In this document: positions 1 to 10,827 of the stretch, one piece after another | How the letters are laid out: the number at the start of each line of letters is the position of its first letter | Position numbering within the stretch: position 1 is the first letter of the stretch | From: Siphonodentalium dalli | Lineage: Eukaryota > Mollusca > Scaphopoda > Gadilida > Siphonodentaliidae | NCBI GenBank assembly: GCA_032622095.1 | Contig: CP136061.1 | Span: 24,556,991 to 24,620,990 of the forward strand | DNA: 64,000 nucleotides | Direction: 5' to 3' | Made by a program: the position numbers and the translations under genes | Notes under the pieces: model-generated | Database searches by the model: none | Told to the model about the DNA's origin: nothing | The model's input: the letters and a program-made list of their open reading frames with translations, nothing else

Positions 1-468
1 TCAGTGTGGCAGGGAGTGTCTGTCAAAATCTGGTGGAGAACTTAGGAGGTGTTCAACAAGTGCTAACAGTAACACTAACAGCACCATCAGAGAATCGTTC
101 AATTACTGCGTACTAGCACTGTACATTACTCATTACGATGACTTCTTAAAAACAACCATTGAGTGGAACCGCCTTGAACAGTCAGTTGTTGATTCTGGAG
201 AATGGAGATCGGTAACACTGAAAGTCTGCATGCGCGAAGGATTTATAATTTATATTAAATATGGATTCTAAGTTCTAGACGCTTCATACCAGTGTCGTTG
301 GATTATCAATGGATAGGATTCTGAACATTGCCGGAGTAGAAATTGAGTACACCTGAAGTCGAACAGAACAGATGTCATATCAACTTTCACGTTGCATTAT
401 ATATATTGTGACCATATAAATGATATACAACTATAGTGACTTCTTCATTATTTCTCTATCCGATACCA
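1..468. other. No gene or repeat recognised
   Basis: AT-rich unique-looking sequence with no splice-flanked coding segment or terminal repeat that I can support. Confidence 0.4.
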
Positions 469-697
469 TTGTCGTTTCATACCATATTTTTTGGTTACTT
501 TTTTTTATTTCGTACTTTGCAGAAAATCATTTATTTGTTTCCCTATGGTGTGACATACATGTACATGTATAGTGATATGGTATCATTGGTATCAAAAGAC
601 GAATTGATTTCCACCATGGTGCGAAACGACCAAACAATAAGGTACGAAACTACAAAAAATATGGTGCGAAACTACAAAAAATATGGTACGAAACGAC
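469..697. repeat. Foldback with ACCATATTTTTTG arms
   Basis: The left arm (gtcgtttcataccatattttt) is mirrored by aaaatatggtacgaaacgac at the right. The unit ATATGGTACGAAAC is repeated three times on the right side and again at 2967-2995. The 95-aa reading frame over it is a by-product of this repeat. Confidence 0.5.
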
Positions 698-1077
698 TTA
701 AGACGATCCAAAATGTCGTGTAACCATTTATATCTCCTCTGCAAGGGGAACAACCAGACACTGACCCTTTAGACTATCAGCATCTAACATCATCAGACTC
801 CAGCAATGTGCCTACTCTTGTGTGCCAAATAATTGTACCTATATGTTTATTAATTTTATGAGAAAAATCCACCCTGCACGATGCTTAAGCCTTATTATCA
901 TACATGTAGATCTGCACATTTAAACAAAATTATGGCTCTGTTCTAAATTTAAATAACAAATGCTATACAAATAGTTTAAGGGTAAGGGACAAAAAGTGGG
1001 AGGGGCAAAACAATACCACACTGCATTAACATGGGTAACGACCCTGCTAGTTACATAATATTTAGAGGATATTACAT

Positions 1078-1203
1078 TGTTGGTTTGATATTAGACCAAA
1101 TATCGGCCTGAGGTAACCTCATATCGCAATCAGCCTGACATCGAAGGCTGACATGAGGTAACCGATGGGTCTGAAATCAGGCCTATATATTCAAACCAAC
1201 CAA
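1078..1203. repeat. Foldback element K, copy 1 (TTGGTTTGATATTA arms)
   Basis: Terminal arms TTGGTTTGATATTA and TATATTCAAACCAA enclose GGTAACCTCATATCGC and its inverted partner ATGAGGTAACC. Copy 2 follows about 315 bp later with similar flanks, so the element and its surroundings appear tandemly duplicated. No clear target duplication. Confidence 0.6.
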
Positions 1204-1392
1204 GTACATGTAATACCCTACACATACATGTATCTATTAATTTGTTATTTCTTATGAGAAAGATAATCATCATAATGGTGCAGATTAGAAATGTCTACAG
1301 TGATGGTATTGGGGTCAGAGTAAAAAAGTGGGAGCATTAACCTGGGCAACGACTGGTCACCCTGCTAGTTATATAATAATTAGAGGACATTT

Positions 1393-1526
1393 CTTGGTTG
1401 GTTTGATATTAGGTCTGATATCAGCCTAAGGTAACCTCATATCACTATCAGCCTGACATCGAAGGTCGAAGGCTGAAATGAGGTTACCGAGGGCTGAAAT
1501 CAGGCCTATAATATCAAACCAACCGA
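1393..1526. repeat. Foldback element K, copy 2
   Basis: Arms CTTGGTTGGTTTGATATTA and its complement ending at 1526. The upstream flank (aaaagtgggag...cctgctagttata) matches that of copy 1, consistent with local duplication of roughly 970-1240 and 1310-1560. Confidence 0.6.
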
Positions 1527-1545
1527 GTAATACCCTATCCATAAC

Positions 1546-2430
1546 ATTAATTAGTTTGCCTCTTAGTAACAGTGTACTACATGTATGGACAACTCTTTCA
1601 AATGAGTGACATCACAAAAAATCATTGTCTATGCATTATTTAACAGTGAAATAGAATTATGCCATGTTGTAAAGCCATATTACTCGGATCCGTGATGTCA
1701 TGAAATCATATTACTCTGTTTGGTGATGTCCTAAAACTATATTACTCAATTTAAGGCAAATTGAAGTGATATTGCGGGACACAATGTTTCCTTATTCATT
1801 TAGGGGGGAGGGTTGTCGGAAAAAATTTGCATGTAATTTTTTTCCAAATATGTATTTTCAGACTCACAACTTCAATTTTCTCTCATTTTATAGAATATGG
1901 ATTAACCTTAATATCCAAATCATATATAAATGAGTAGTACAATCCACATAAAACAATTTTGGATAACCACTGTCTTGGTTTACATGTGATATTGACCCCA
2001 TTAACCCTCTTAATAATGCTGACTGTCAGTGTCTACCAGTCGAATGCAGAATTCTACCCTGCGATCGCTTATCTGGCAAATTTTCAATGCAGAACTATCC
2101 CATGTATTAAACAATTTCTCCTCCAATGGTATCAGAAAACAGTTTTATGCTGGTATCTCACTCATCTCATTTGCATCTTTTTCAAAGTCGAGGTAATGAC
2201 TAGTTGTCATTTTTTAAAGTGCATACATAGCGTTGCGATCACCAATATACATGTTTGTACATGTCATGACATCACGAGGTACAAATCTGTGTTCTACTGG
2301 TAGACAATTACCATTTTAGTCATAATAATCTAAACTAAGTTACCAAGCACCTTCTCGTGAATTGTATATATGCTCCAGTGTTTTTTTCGGTTTCCGGTCA
2401 AACCGAGTTGTTGTCCGGCTGGGGTAGTTT
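1546..2430. other. No supported feature
   Basis: AT-rich sequence. It holds an open frame at 1959-2303 (114 aa) with no recognisable domain and no splice or codon evidence; I do not call it. Confidence 0.35.
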
Positions 2431-2434
2431 TGAT

Positions 2435-2580
2435 TTTTCTGGGGGGGGGGGGGGGGGGGTGGAAAAAAACTGCAGTTTTTGCTGTTTGGGGGGGGGGGGG
2501 GGGGGTACCCAAACCGAAGAAGAAAACAGTTTTTTTCCACCCTGTGTCTGCAGTATTTTTCCGCCCCCCCCCCCCTCCCC
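2435..2580. repeat. Homopolymer G/C cluster with potential quadruplexes
   Basis: Two uninterrupted G runs of about 18 nt (around 2441-2459 and 2488-2505) and one C run (2562-2574) lie within 140 bp. Near-complementary spacer words (gtggaaaaaaactgcag / ctgcagtatttttcc) lie between them. Several mutually overlapping ORFs here are artefacts of the runs. Confidence 0.7.
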
Positions 2581-2599
2581 TGTAACCAGTCAACAATAG

Positions 2600-3250
2600 T
2601 AAACAATTGCCCAAAACCTGTTATTTATCAACATTTTGTTCAACACGGGTGGGTTCCTCGACTCGAATCAAATATGTTTACACCCGAAGCCAAGGAAATA
2701 GTAATATGCAAGCGTTAATTCGGATTATGTATCTTTAACTTTGTTGCCACAATTTCAATTTGTTAATTTTTTTTTCGCAAAAAAAAGAAAGAAATATGTT
2801 TACATGTAATTGTCGGGTTGTCATCATCACGTAACTTTAAATCGTAAACATGTTCGCTTTCATTAAGTTAACAAAATTAAAATAATTTTTCACATGGTAC
2901 GCTGCATATGCATGACCAATTACCATTTGTGGGAACCAACGAAACATACAAATGTATATGGTGTGAAATGACAAAAAATATGGTACGAAACAATCAACTG
3001 TGTGGTTCAAATTAAGGGTATATATAAATTTCTTAGGAAACATCGTTTGAGCCATCCAACGAACCTGGGTGAATCACCGAGTGATCTATAATAGCCCGGA
3101 AGTGCTTAAATAGACCGATCGGTCTTTCAGTCAGCATGCATCTGGTAACAGTATTATTGTATGTACAATGTATATCAGTTGTTCACATACACTTGTCCAA
3201 CTGATTTTGGAGAATATATACAAGCGAAATGGTTAAAAAAAAATATTTAT
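2600..3250. other. Unassigned; fragment of the 22.8/44.5-kb repeat
   Basis: The words ttatttatcaacattttgtt at 2620-2640 recur at 44640 and 44755. The rest is AT-rich with no gene evidence. Confidence 0.35.
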
Positions 3251-3253
3251 TAA

Positions 3254-3819
3254 TTATAATAAATAATCATCAAATTGGAAGAGTTCAGGAACTTCAGCAT
3301 CAGCTCCTTGCTGGCAATGTTGAATACGGCCCACGTCGGATAACCAGCGGAAAAAAAACATCGAAAATAGGTGATTTACTTCCCAAATTGCCATCGTAGT
3401 TTTAGAATCTTTTTCCACCAAGAATGTGTTGAAAACTGCAGACAACTGTTCTATGCACATTACAGTCCAATAATTTTGATTCTTGGTTGATAAACATTCC
3501 TCTAAAACATAAATCTGTCAATAAAAGTGTCAATTTGTTTCAATTGCGAAACGTCAACCTCCACTGTGACTGTCCAGAATAGAAAATCCAATTCACAATA
3601 TTCATCGAAAATTCTCAAAACAGCGTCCAACGTATAGTCCAAGCACAACTCCGTGATATTATATGATTACACACTTCAGTCATCAATACTTTCTAAATGT
3701 CCAAATTGTTGAAAATAGTAGATTTGTATCGTAAGTCGCCATAAACAAAACAAATGAGAAAACACGTGGACATGTTTACGTCTTATTCCATCATCCGAAA
3801 AAAAGTTGCGTTCCGCCAT
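3254..3819 (-). other. Minus-strand cluster of three short ORFs, possible small gene or decayed gene
   Basis: Reading the minus strand from 3819 there is an ATG ORF of 47 aa (3819-3676, starts MAERNFFSDDGIRRK). Next come an open stretch of 54 codons in another frame (3666-3502, contains LDYTLDAVLRIFDEYCELDF) and a 68-aa ORF (3460-3254, ends VPELFQFDDYLL). They follow one another on one strand in different frames, as in a frameshifted pseudogene or a gene with undetected introns. Composition is less AT-biased than the surroundings. No family recognised. Chance cannot be excluded. Confidence 0.22.
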
Positions 3820-3827
3820 TGACGTCA
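3811..3827. promoter_or_regulatory. CRE-like TGACGTCA next to CGCCAT
   Basis: A perfect cAMP-response-type palindrome TGACGTCA (3820-3827) abuts CCGCCATT, a YY1-like word. The CAT in it is the start codon of the 47-aa minus-strand ORF. The pairing is typical of animal core promoters, but eight-base sites occur by chance. Confidence 0.25.
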
Positions 3828-3829
3828 CG

Positions 3830-4451
3830 CTTCTTTGTGCACATAAAACTGGCGAGTGGCTTTTTAGTTTTTCCTTATTATATTCGACGTCAAAAAGGCA
3901 TTAAAATCTCGATTTTTACGCTATAAGTTGGTGTTTTCGAATATGATTCGTTTTTAGTAACCTTAATTGTACATTATGACACTGGTATAGTTTATTTTAC
4001 TGAACAAAAAGTTTTATTAACAGTTCCCTTTTAATTCATTTACATACCGGTAATGCTACATGTACATGTACATAGTAAGATACAGGAGTTTTAATTCCCG
4101 TCATTGCCTTCATGAAAATACAATTAGTTCCCACGGTGGCACCATGCCTTTGGATCCGTTTCCCCATGTGTTAAATTTGATGAAATTGCTTAGCAGACAG
4201 AATGATTTGAATCAAGCGGGTGGTCAACCAGATATTGAATCATTTAATAATTTAATATGTTTGTATTGATTTAAGCTACCTATTCCAATATCGTTCCAGT
4301 CTCTATAAATACTGGTATTTAACGTAGATTAATGGGACATTAATTATTAATTTTTTCAATGGAAGACCCTGGTATCAGCCTTGGTTTTGACATTGTCAGC
4401 TGTGCTTATATTCCAATAAAAACCCTTGATTGTATTGATCTGAAATTTCCA
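3830..4451. other. No supported feature
   Basis: Intergenic sequence with a TACATGTACATGTACAT run at 4056. ORFs at 4060-4269 and 4359-4574 are not supported; the second enters foldback P1. Confidence 0.35.
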
Positions 4452-4668
4452 TACAGTAATGCTCTACTTAATCGACCTCTTAACCACAGCAGAATTATGG
4501 GTAACTTTTCAGGATTTAGTCGGAAATATGGCTTGTTGCCATTCATCGGAAAGCTCTCGCCGAGAGCTTTCTGATGAATGGCAACAGGCCATATTTCCGA
4601 CTAAATCCTGAAAAGTTACCCATAATTCTGCTGTGGTTAAGAGGTCGATTAATTAGAGCATTACTATA
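4452..4668. mobile_element. Foldback MITE family P, copy 1
   Basis: Nearly perfect palindrome of about 217 bp. It starts with TA plus CAGTAATGCTCTA, and its arms meet at GCTCTCGCCGAGAGC near 4558. Termini beginning CAGT with TA flanks fit the Tc1/mariner/pogo superfamily; no coding capacity. Confidence 0.85.
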
Positions 4669-4728
4669 TGACATGTGTTTTGAGAGTGTATGACATGTAC
4701 CGTAATCTTCATTTGAAATAATAGAAGC

Positions 4729-5118
4729 TTAACCCTTTACCCAACAGAAGGGCCCTGTGCCAATGCATTCTCTTATATATGTGAGTCGACCATAGGTCGC
4801 CTCGCATATATAAGAGAATGCATTGGCTTAACACATTAAAAATTATAAAATTGTTAAAGAATGTAAGAAAAAATGGTAAAAAGTGTTAAAAAAAGATTTT
4901 GTTTAGGCCAATGCATTCTCTTATATATGCGAGGCGACCTATGGTCTACTTGCATATATAAGAGAATGCATTGGCACAGGGCTTAACTGTAACCATCACA
5001 ATGTGGTCAATGAGCCGGTTCCAATGATATCCATATTTGTATGGTTTTATTGAGACAGACCCAAGATAATTTAGGCTGTTGCAGCTTTATTTGGCCGGTT
5101 TGTTGGGTAAAGGGTTAA
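4729..5118 (+). mobile_element. TTAA MITE family A, copy 1
   Basis: TTAACCCTTTACCCAACA at the left and TGTTGGGTAAAGGGTTAA at the right, TTAA at both edges. It contains two inverted hairpin cassettes (around 4761-4826 and 4907-4974) separated by an A/T linker, and a right-hand unique part ending in GGCCGG. The TTAA target and CCCTTT tips suggest a piggyBac-type element mobilised in trans. Confidence 0.88.
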
Positions 5119-5169
5119 TACTAGTATTGGTTATTTTCTGTGGTACTTTTCAGAATACAAATGTCTGTA

Positions 5170-5334
5170 CAGGCCTGCAACTACTAGTACTGTACATGTA
5201 GTGTGTCTGTTATTTGAAGAATAAGGTCCCCAGAGGGTGAATTTAGTGATGCTATCACGCATAATGGCTTGCATTACCAAATTCACCCTCTGGGAACCTC
5301 ATTCTGCAAATGACAGACAATAATTGCAAGCTTG
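5170..5334. mobile_element. hAT-type foldback MITE family F, copy 1
   Basis: Internal arms GAGGGTGAATTTAGTGATGC and the inverse. The ends are CAGGCCTGCAA and CAAGCTTG, flanked by TGTCTGTA / TGTATGTA (7 of 8 identical). Confidence 0.7.
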
Positions 5335-5617
5335 TGTATGTACATATACCCATAATGGTTTGTTGCATAAACAAAGATGCTAAATACAATATGTTTGTCT
5401 ATGCCTACACTTGAACTACACTTAATAATAAATAGCTGAATTGCTAAACATTTAACTGGTCGAAGGAAAGGATTGCTAAGAATAGTTTGTGGTTATATGG
5501 AGTTTGATCCTTACAGCTAGTAGTACCAGAAGTTTTGTATATGAAGTCTCTAGGTTTTGCGATTGTGATGCATGGCACCAATTATTAGTGACCCTTTCCT
5601 CTTTTTTAAGGGGGGGG

Positions 5618-5915
5618 GAGTAGTGTCTCAGTTGGTGAGATGCATGGCACATTAGGCTAACATAAGTCATCCAGTGACGGATAAGCTGATAAGTGTTTGT
5701 GATCCATACAAAGGGAATATATTACCTACATGTAATTGTTATATCTGGGCAAGTTCGTCATTTGCTGGAAATCCGGGAATCTGTGTTTTCTAAATGCAGT
5801 GCAGTGATTTCCCAGTGAAATGAATACTCTGCCGCATTTCCTCTCGCTATAAAACTTATGTTGTGATAAGACATAGCAGCTGAAATGATGATAAACCCCA
5901 ATAACCCCTTCCAAA
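5618..5915 (+). repeat. tRNA-derived SINE, diverged copy
   Basis: Begins with an A-box-like gtgtctcagttggtgagatg and shares the body of the 24.0-kb SINE (atctgggcaagttcgtc, gtgatttcccagtgaaatga, gctgaaatgatgataaaccc). The B box has decayed. Confidence 0.6.
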
Positions 5916-6124
5916 TAAACTTTACTGTTCATATCTACAAGATTTATGTCAATGACAATGTATATTGTAGCTCCTGCTGCCATCTGTTTGGCAAATCATT
6001 TTCTGATAAACAGAAGAAGCTACATTGTCATTGACATAAATCTTGTTGATAAGAACAGTAAAGTTTATCTGAACCTGAATCTGGAGGAACTGGGCAATGA
6101 AGCTGTATATTATAACAACCTTTG
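5915..6124. repeat. Inverted duplication with coding-like arms
   Basis: Arms of about 60 bp (5921-5976 and 6014-6075) are reverse complements. On the + strand the right arm, following an acceptor-like ctgataaacag, is open to a stop at 6122 and reads YIVIDINLVDKNSKVYLNLN then LEELGNEAVYYNNL. The left arm on the - strand gives IVIDINLVDMNSKVYLE. It looks like a captured 3'-terminal exon duplicated in inverted orientation. Family not recognised. Confidence 0.3.
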
Positions 6125-6187
6125 AACAGGTGATAAATTGTTAACATAATATTACTATTATTCGAAAGACGCGGGCACTCTATAATC

Positions 6188-7583
6188 ATATGTGACCCGC
6201 CATATCAAATCCAGTCCGAAGTCGGGATTTTTTTACCCTGTGCCAATACATTCTCTTATATATGCGAGTCGACCATAGGTCGCCTCGCATACATGTATAT
6301 AAGAGAATGCATTGGCCTAACAATTTTTTACAATTTTCATAATTTGTTCTTGTATTCTTTAACAATTTTATAATTTCACCCATACAGAGCCCCAGACAAA
6401 CATGAGCAGACGACACTCTTCTATATGCTTCTATATATGTGTGGGGCTCCCTGCAGGGTAATGGATGTTTTTTATACGCCCTTTTGAAAAAAAGGCTGTA
6501 TTATAGTATTGGTCTGTCCGTCCGGGCGTCCGTTAACCTGTTGTCCGGATGATAACTTTAGTTAGAGTGAACCAAAATTAGTAAAATTTGGTATGTGGGT
6601 TTATTAGCCGAAAAGTAAGTTCAAGTTCGAATTTGGGTTCCGCCCGCCAATTTTCACCGGAGTTATGCCCCTTATTTAACATTTTTTGACTTAGAAAATC
6701 CTTGAAATTTGTTGTCCGGATGATAACTTTAGTATAGTTTATCGGAATGAATCCAAATTTGGTATATTACTTTCTCCCACCAAAACACAGGTCAAGTTCG
6801 AGTTTGGCAGAGTTATGCCCCTTTTTCGACTCAGAAAATTCAGTTTTTCTTATGTTTTTTGGTTTCCGGATGATAACTCGATTTTGGAATGTTTATACGC
6901 AAAACCCGTTTTTTTGTGGATTACATATATCAAAATACAGCTCAAGTCCGAATTTCGTTTTAATCCGATAATTTTTGCGAGAGTTATGGCCCCTTTTTTG
7001 ACGTAATTTGACTTAGATAATCCCTGAAATTTGTTGTCCGGATGATAACTTTAGTTAGAGTGAACCGATTTCAATCAAATTTGGTATGTGGGTTTATTAG
7101 GAGAAAAGACAGCTCAAGTTCAAATTTGGGTTCCGTCCGCCAATTTTCACCGGAGTTATGCCCCTTATTTGACGTAATTTGACTTAGAAAATCCCAGAAA
7201 TTTGTTGTCCGGATGATAACTTTACTAGAGCTTATCGGATTCAATGATAATTTGGTATATTACTTTCTCCCACCAAAACACAGGTCAAGTTCAAATTTGA
7301 GTTCCGTCCGCCAATTTTTACCAGAGTTATGCCCCTTTTTTACCAGTTTCCGCCGACCCAAGAGAGGGCGTATATTGCACGCCCAGCGTAGCTCTTGTTA
7401 TTTTATGTCCTAAAAATTGTCAGAAACATTTATTTAAAAAAAATGATAAAAAATTGTTAGGCCAATGCATTCTCTTATATATGCGAGGTGACCTATGGTC
7501 GACTCGCATATATAAGAGAATGCATTGGCACAGGGTAAAAAAATCCCGACTTACGACTGGATTTGATATGGCGGGTCACATAT
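6188..7583. mobile_element. Composite TIR element family C carrying hairpin cassettes
   Basis: Terminal inverted repeats ATATGTGACCCGCCATATCA (continuing AATCCAGTC) at both edges, each followed inwards by CCCTGTGCCAAT and one hairpin cassette (6242-6315 and 7461-7528). The middle is filled by a GTCC/phrase array (6470-7405), probably a later insertion. Direct flanks share only a few bases (ATC or TA). No ORF. Confidence 0.75.
6470..7405 (+). repeat. Phrase array M1 (GTCC microsatellite plus ~160-bp tandem core)
   Basis: The head is ATACGCCC..GGCTGTAT followed by GTCTGTCCGTCCGGGCGTCCG. Diverged units with TTGTCCGGATGATAACTTTA, AATTTGGTAT and GAGTTATGCCCCTT follow. It ends near a hairpin GGGCGTATATTGCACGCCC. 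The layout resembles HINE/'pearl' non-autonomous rolling-circle elements of bivalves; assignment is inference. Confidence 0.55.
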
Positions 7584-9230
7584 ATCATGGTTAAATCTGG
7601 CCTGTTCTCCAGCCCATCAATGATTCATATAATGGTTAAATCCCTGTTCTCCAGAAATCCACATTAATTTTCTCCAATTGTACCCAAGAGGCTCTGGCCT
7701 CTGTTAATGTCAATCTGCAAGTACTTGTGGGATGAACATCAGAAAGCCTGGATATCATTGTTTGTTCTTTTCAACATCAGGAGTCTGTTCTTTGGGAAAA
7801 AATCACCACTTGTTGCCATGCAGGCGAAAAGAACACAAATTATCAGGCAAGAATCAGGAGATATTTTGGGAACACCTATTTCCCAGATGAGGATTTATCA
7901 CCATTTAATTTGACATGACATTATTTTTCTGATCGGACAATTGAACATGCAATCAAAGCAGTAAAGGCCCAATTGCAACTGCATATTTTTAATTTACAGA
8001 GTACATTGTCAAATTAGGTATTTTGTAACCCTGCCTTGAACAAGTGGAAAATTCAAGTTTAAAAAAATACTGTCCACTAGGAATTTGGTGACATTTATTG
8101 GGCTTCTAGAGTTTGGTCACCCAAACCGGTAACATGTATCAAAACATCCTTGGATATTTCTAGTACTGCTAGTACACGTCAGCATATCTGTGTTGCACAT
8201 GCTTGCGTTTTCCATGATGGCATCTATATATACAATGTATATATATAAACAACATATTTCATAAAATGATCATATCCGACCCAGTGATCGATCATGGTTT
8301 TATCTTTACGTGTAAGTTCCGTTAATTTCAATGAAATTCAAATGTTTTTTTCTAACTTCAAGGGATTTTTTTTAGGAATTTACAAATATTTCTAGTTTCT
8401 TGATGTGATATCGGATTCAGTATGTTTTTCAACGGAACAATCCTCAGACTATTGACCTCCAATATAAATTAGTTACCGATAATTATATATGTTGGTCTGA
8501 AGAGTTATGAACGTGAGGTTATACCAAAGGGAAAAAGTAACGTAATTAGTATTCTACATTGACTGACAGGACGCCCCCAATTCAGGGCCTCTCTGACCAG
8601 ATAGCCATGCTGTGACCCCTGAATTATCTCCCTTCATTCTCCTATGGGAGGCTATTGACCAGACAGTCTTTCATGCTCACTCTAATAGCTATTCACGGGC
8701 AATTAACAGAAATTTTGCATGAATTTATTGACAGAAAGTCACAAAACAATGGTGCAGAAATCAATGAAATCTCTTCAGGAATTTGTAATGACTCTGCGTC
8801 AAGGGCCCGTTCTTACCACTAACTGTGGCTTCCCACATTGTATACACATGCATGCATGGTCTTAGACCAGAACAGACAATTTAGAAAACATGTGGAAACA
8901 TGTTGCCGCTATTGTGATGAAAGTAGCTATTTTTGATGAAAGAAACACATATTGAAGAAGCCCTTTGATATTTTTGTTTTGTCAGAAGAATTTTTACACT
9001 TGAAGCATGCCAAGTGCAATTTTCTCTGTGGCTAAGAATTCCACACTGAATACCACTCTTATAAATACCATATACTGGTACACAATACACAGCGAATCTG
9101 GAGTGTAACAGGAGCCATAAAGCATATAAAGAACTTCATACTGACCCTTCTCTGGCTGAATTCAGCCATAGATACATGTAGTACATGAATTCATACCCTC
9201 TTTCATGGAGCATTGAGAAATCGTCCAATG
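7584..9230. other. No supported feature
   Basis: Unique-looking AT-rich sequence. A 68-aa open frame at 7707-7913 has no recognisable motif or splice context. No terminal repeats noticed. Confidence 0.35.
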
Positions 9231-9302
9231 TTAACCCTTCCATGACTGCATGGAGCTTCCTGAAACCCTATTCCAATGCATTCTCTTATATATATGAGTC
9301 TC
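9231..9302 (+). mobile_element. TTAA MITE family B, left end only
   Basis: TTAACCCTTCCATGACTGCA followed by the family's gagcttcctgaaa and half a hairpin cassette, then cut off by phrase-type sequence. Confidence 0.7.
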
Positions 9303-9513
9303 TCAGAGATGAAATTTGGTAGGGATGTTCACCACTATGAGGACATTGGATGGCGTGATATTTGTTGATATGAAAATGCTGTTTTTTTGGGTCCATCTGA
9401 GTATATCAGTAATAGATATGCCCACACTAGGTGTTATGCCTCTAGGTGGTATGCACCAGACAACAGTTCATCTCTTGTTTGTTTTAGTGACCAACATTTT
9501 CCATAAAAATGCC
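9303..9513 (+). repeat. Phrase-type sequence (gatgaaatttggtagggatg)
   Basis: Resembles the core of array M2 (GAAATTTGGTAAGGATGTTC, actatgaggacattc) at 28750; a single diverged unit. Confidence 0.45.
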
Positions 9514-9521
9514 CTTATGAG

Positions 9522-9729
9522 CAAGCCTTGAAATAGGGTGTCTGTCATTTGCAGAATGAGGTCCCCAGAGGGTGAATTTAGTGATGCTACCCCGCATAGC
9601 GGGCTAGCATCACCAAATTCATCCTCTGGGGACCTCATTCTGCTTACACCTCATAGTGGGCTAGCATCACCAAATTCACCCTCTGGGAACCTCATTCTGC
9701 AAATGACAGGCACCCTATTTCAAGGCTTG
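9522..9729. mobile_element. hAT-type foldback MITE family F, copy 2 with perfect TSD
   Basis: Ends CAAGCCTTGAAATAGGGTG and its complement, flanked on both sides by CTTATGAG (9514-9521 and 9730-9737), the 8-bp duplication expected of hAT elements. The right half (TAGCATCACCAAATTCA..CTCATTCTGC) is present twice in tandem. Confidence 0.9.
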
Positions 9730-9737
9730 CTTATGAG

Positions 9738-10049
9738 CCTTTAATAGAAACACAGAACAACCTGTGACTCAAGTTTGGGGCATGACACATGTTGTGGGAC
9801 CTGTATGAGGCACATAGAAGTCATATTTTAACATCATGTCATTCAGTGCCACTTCTAATCACTTTAGCTAGCCCCAAGTGATCTTATCTGAAGGCAGCAA
9901 TTCCTCTGGACAGCCCATAATTTGTGTGGTCAGTGACTAATATCTTTTAGAGGACATAATTATAGCGGAGTAGAATGTATAGAACGTGATCTATATCTCA
10001 CGTATTGTTGCTTCAGTCGATAATGAAGCTGATTATTTTCTGACCCACA
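9738..10049. other. No supported feature
   Basis: Short spacer between two MITEs; nothing recognised. Confidence 0.35.
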
Positions 10050-10266
10050 TACAGTAATGCCCTAATTAATCGACTCTCTAACCACAGCAGAATTATGGGT
10101 AACTTTTCAGGATTTAGTCGGAAATATGGCTTTTTGCCATTCATCGGAAAGCTCTCGGGGAGAGCTTTTCGATGAATGGCAACAAGCCATATTTCCGACT
10201 AAATCCTGAAAAGTTACCCATAATTCTGCTGTGGTTAGAGAGTCGATTAATTAGGGCATTACTGTA
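10050..10266. mobile_element. Foldback MITE family P, copy 2
   Basis: TA-flanked CAGTAATGCCCTAATTAATC palindrome with the centre GCTCTCGGGGAGAGC at about 10151-10165. Arms differ at only a few positions, suggesting recent or homogenised arms. Confidence 0.88.
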
Positions 10267-10819
10267 TCCCAATCTGTACCAGGAACGCTAAGGAACATGT
10301 AAACAATCGGCAGTAGGACATTATGTTATATATTTGTTGCTTTTGCTGGCTATTCCTTATAGTGGACTAGCAGAAAACAATCGTGTCGCGGACCGCCAAG
10401 ACATATTAAATATTGAAATGTTCACCCAGAGATGAGGAGTAGTGAAACTTGAGTTAGCCAGAATCAAAAATCTGTGCGAGCTGAGATTTTAGACAAAAAT
10501 ATTTTTTCCCGAAATAAAAGAAATTCAGTGATTCTTATAACGAATAAATAGTTTTTTCCCCAAAATCTCAGCTCACTCAGATTATTGTTTGATATATAAA
10601 TAAGGACCCCGCCTGCCTGAATATCTCACACTATAAACGTATATATAAATTGAAACGAACAGTTACATATGTACATGTATATATTGTCCTCACATCAATG
10701 TACAGTATATGGTTCTGATAGCTTCATATGTACAATTTATCTATGCTTTACATGTACCTGACTTAATATGCACTTTTTTCTGCAAGTTGTGCCCCTTACC
10801 CTTGGCTGTCTCCAGCGCC
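10267..10819. other. No supported feature
   Basis: AT-rich, with inverted-looking words (aaaatctcagctcactcag / gagctgagattttagac at 10465-10585) that may be a decayed foldback. Confidence 0.35.
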
Positions 10820-10827
10820 CCTGTATG

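Noticed and set aside
2330-2718. Five overlapping ORFs rich in Gly or Pro
   Set aside because: Artefacts of G and C homopolymers, open in several frames at once.
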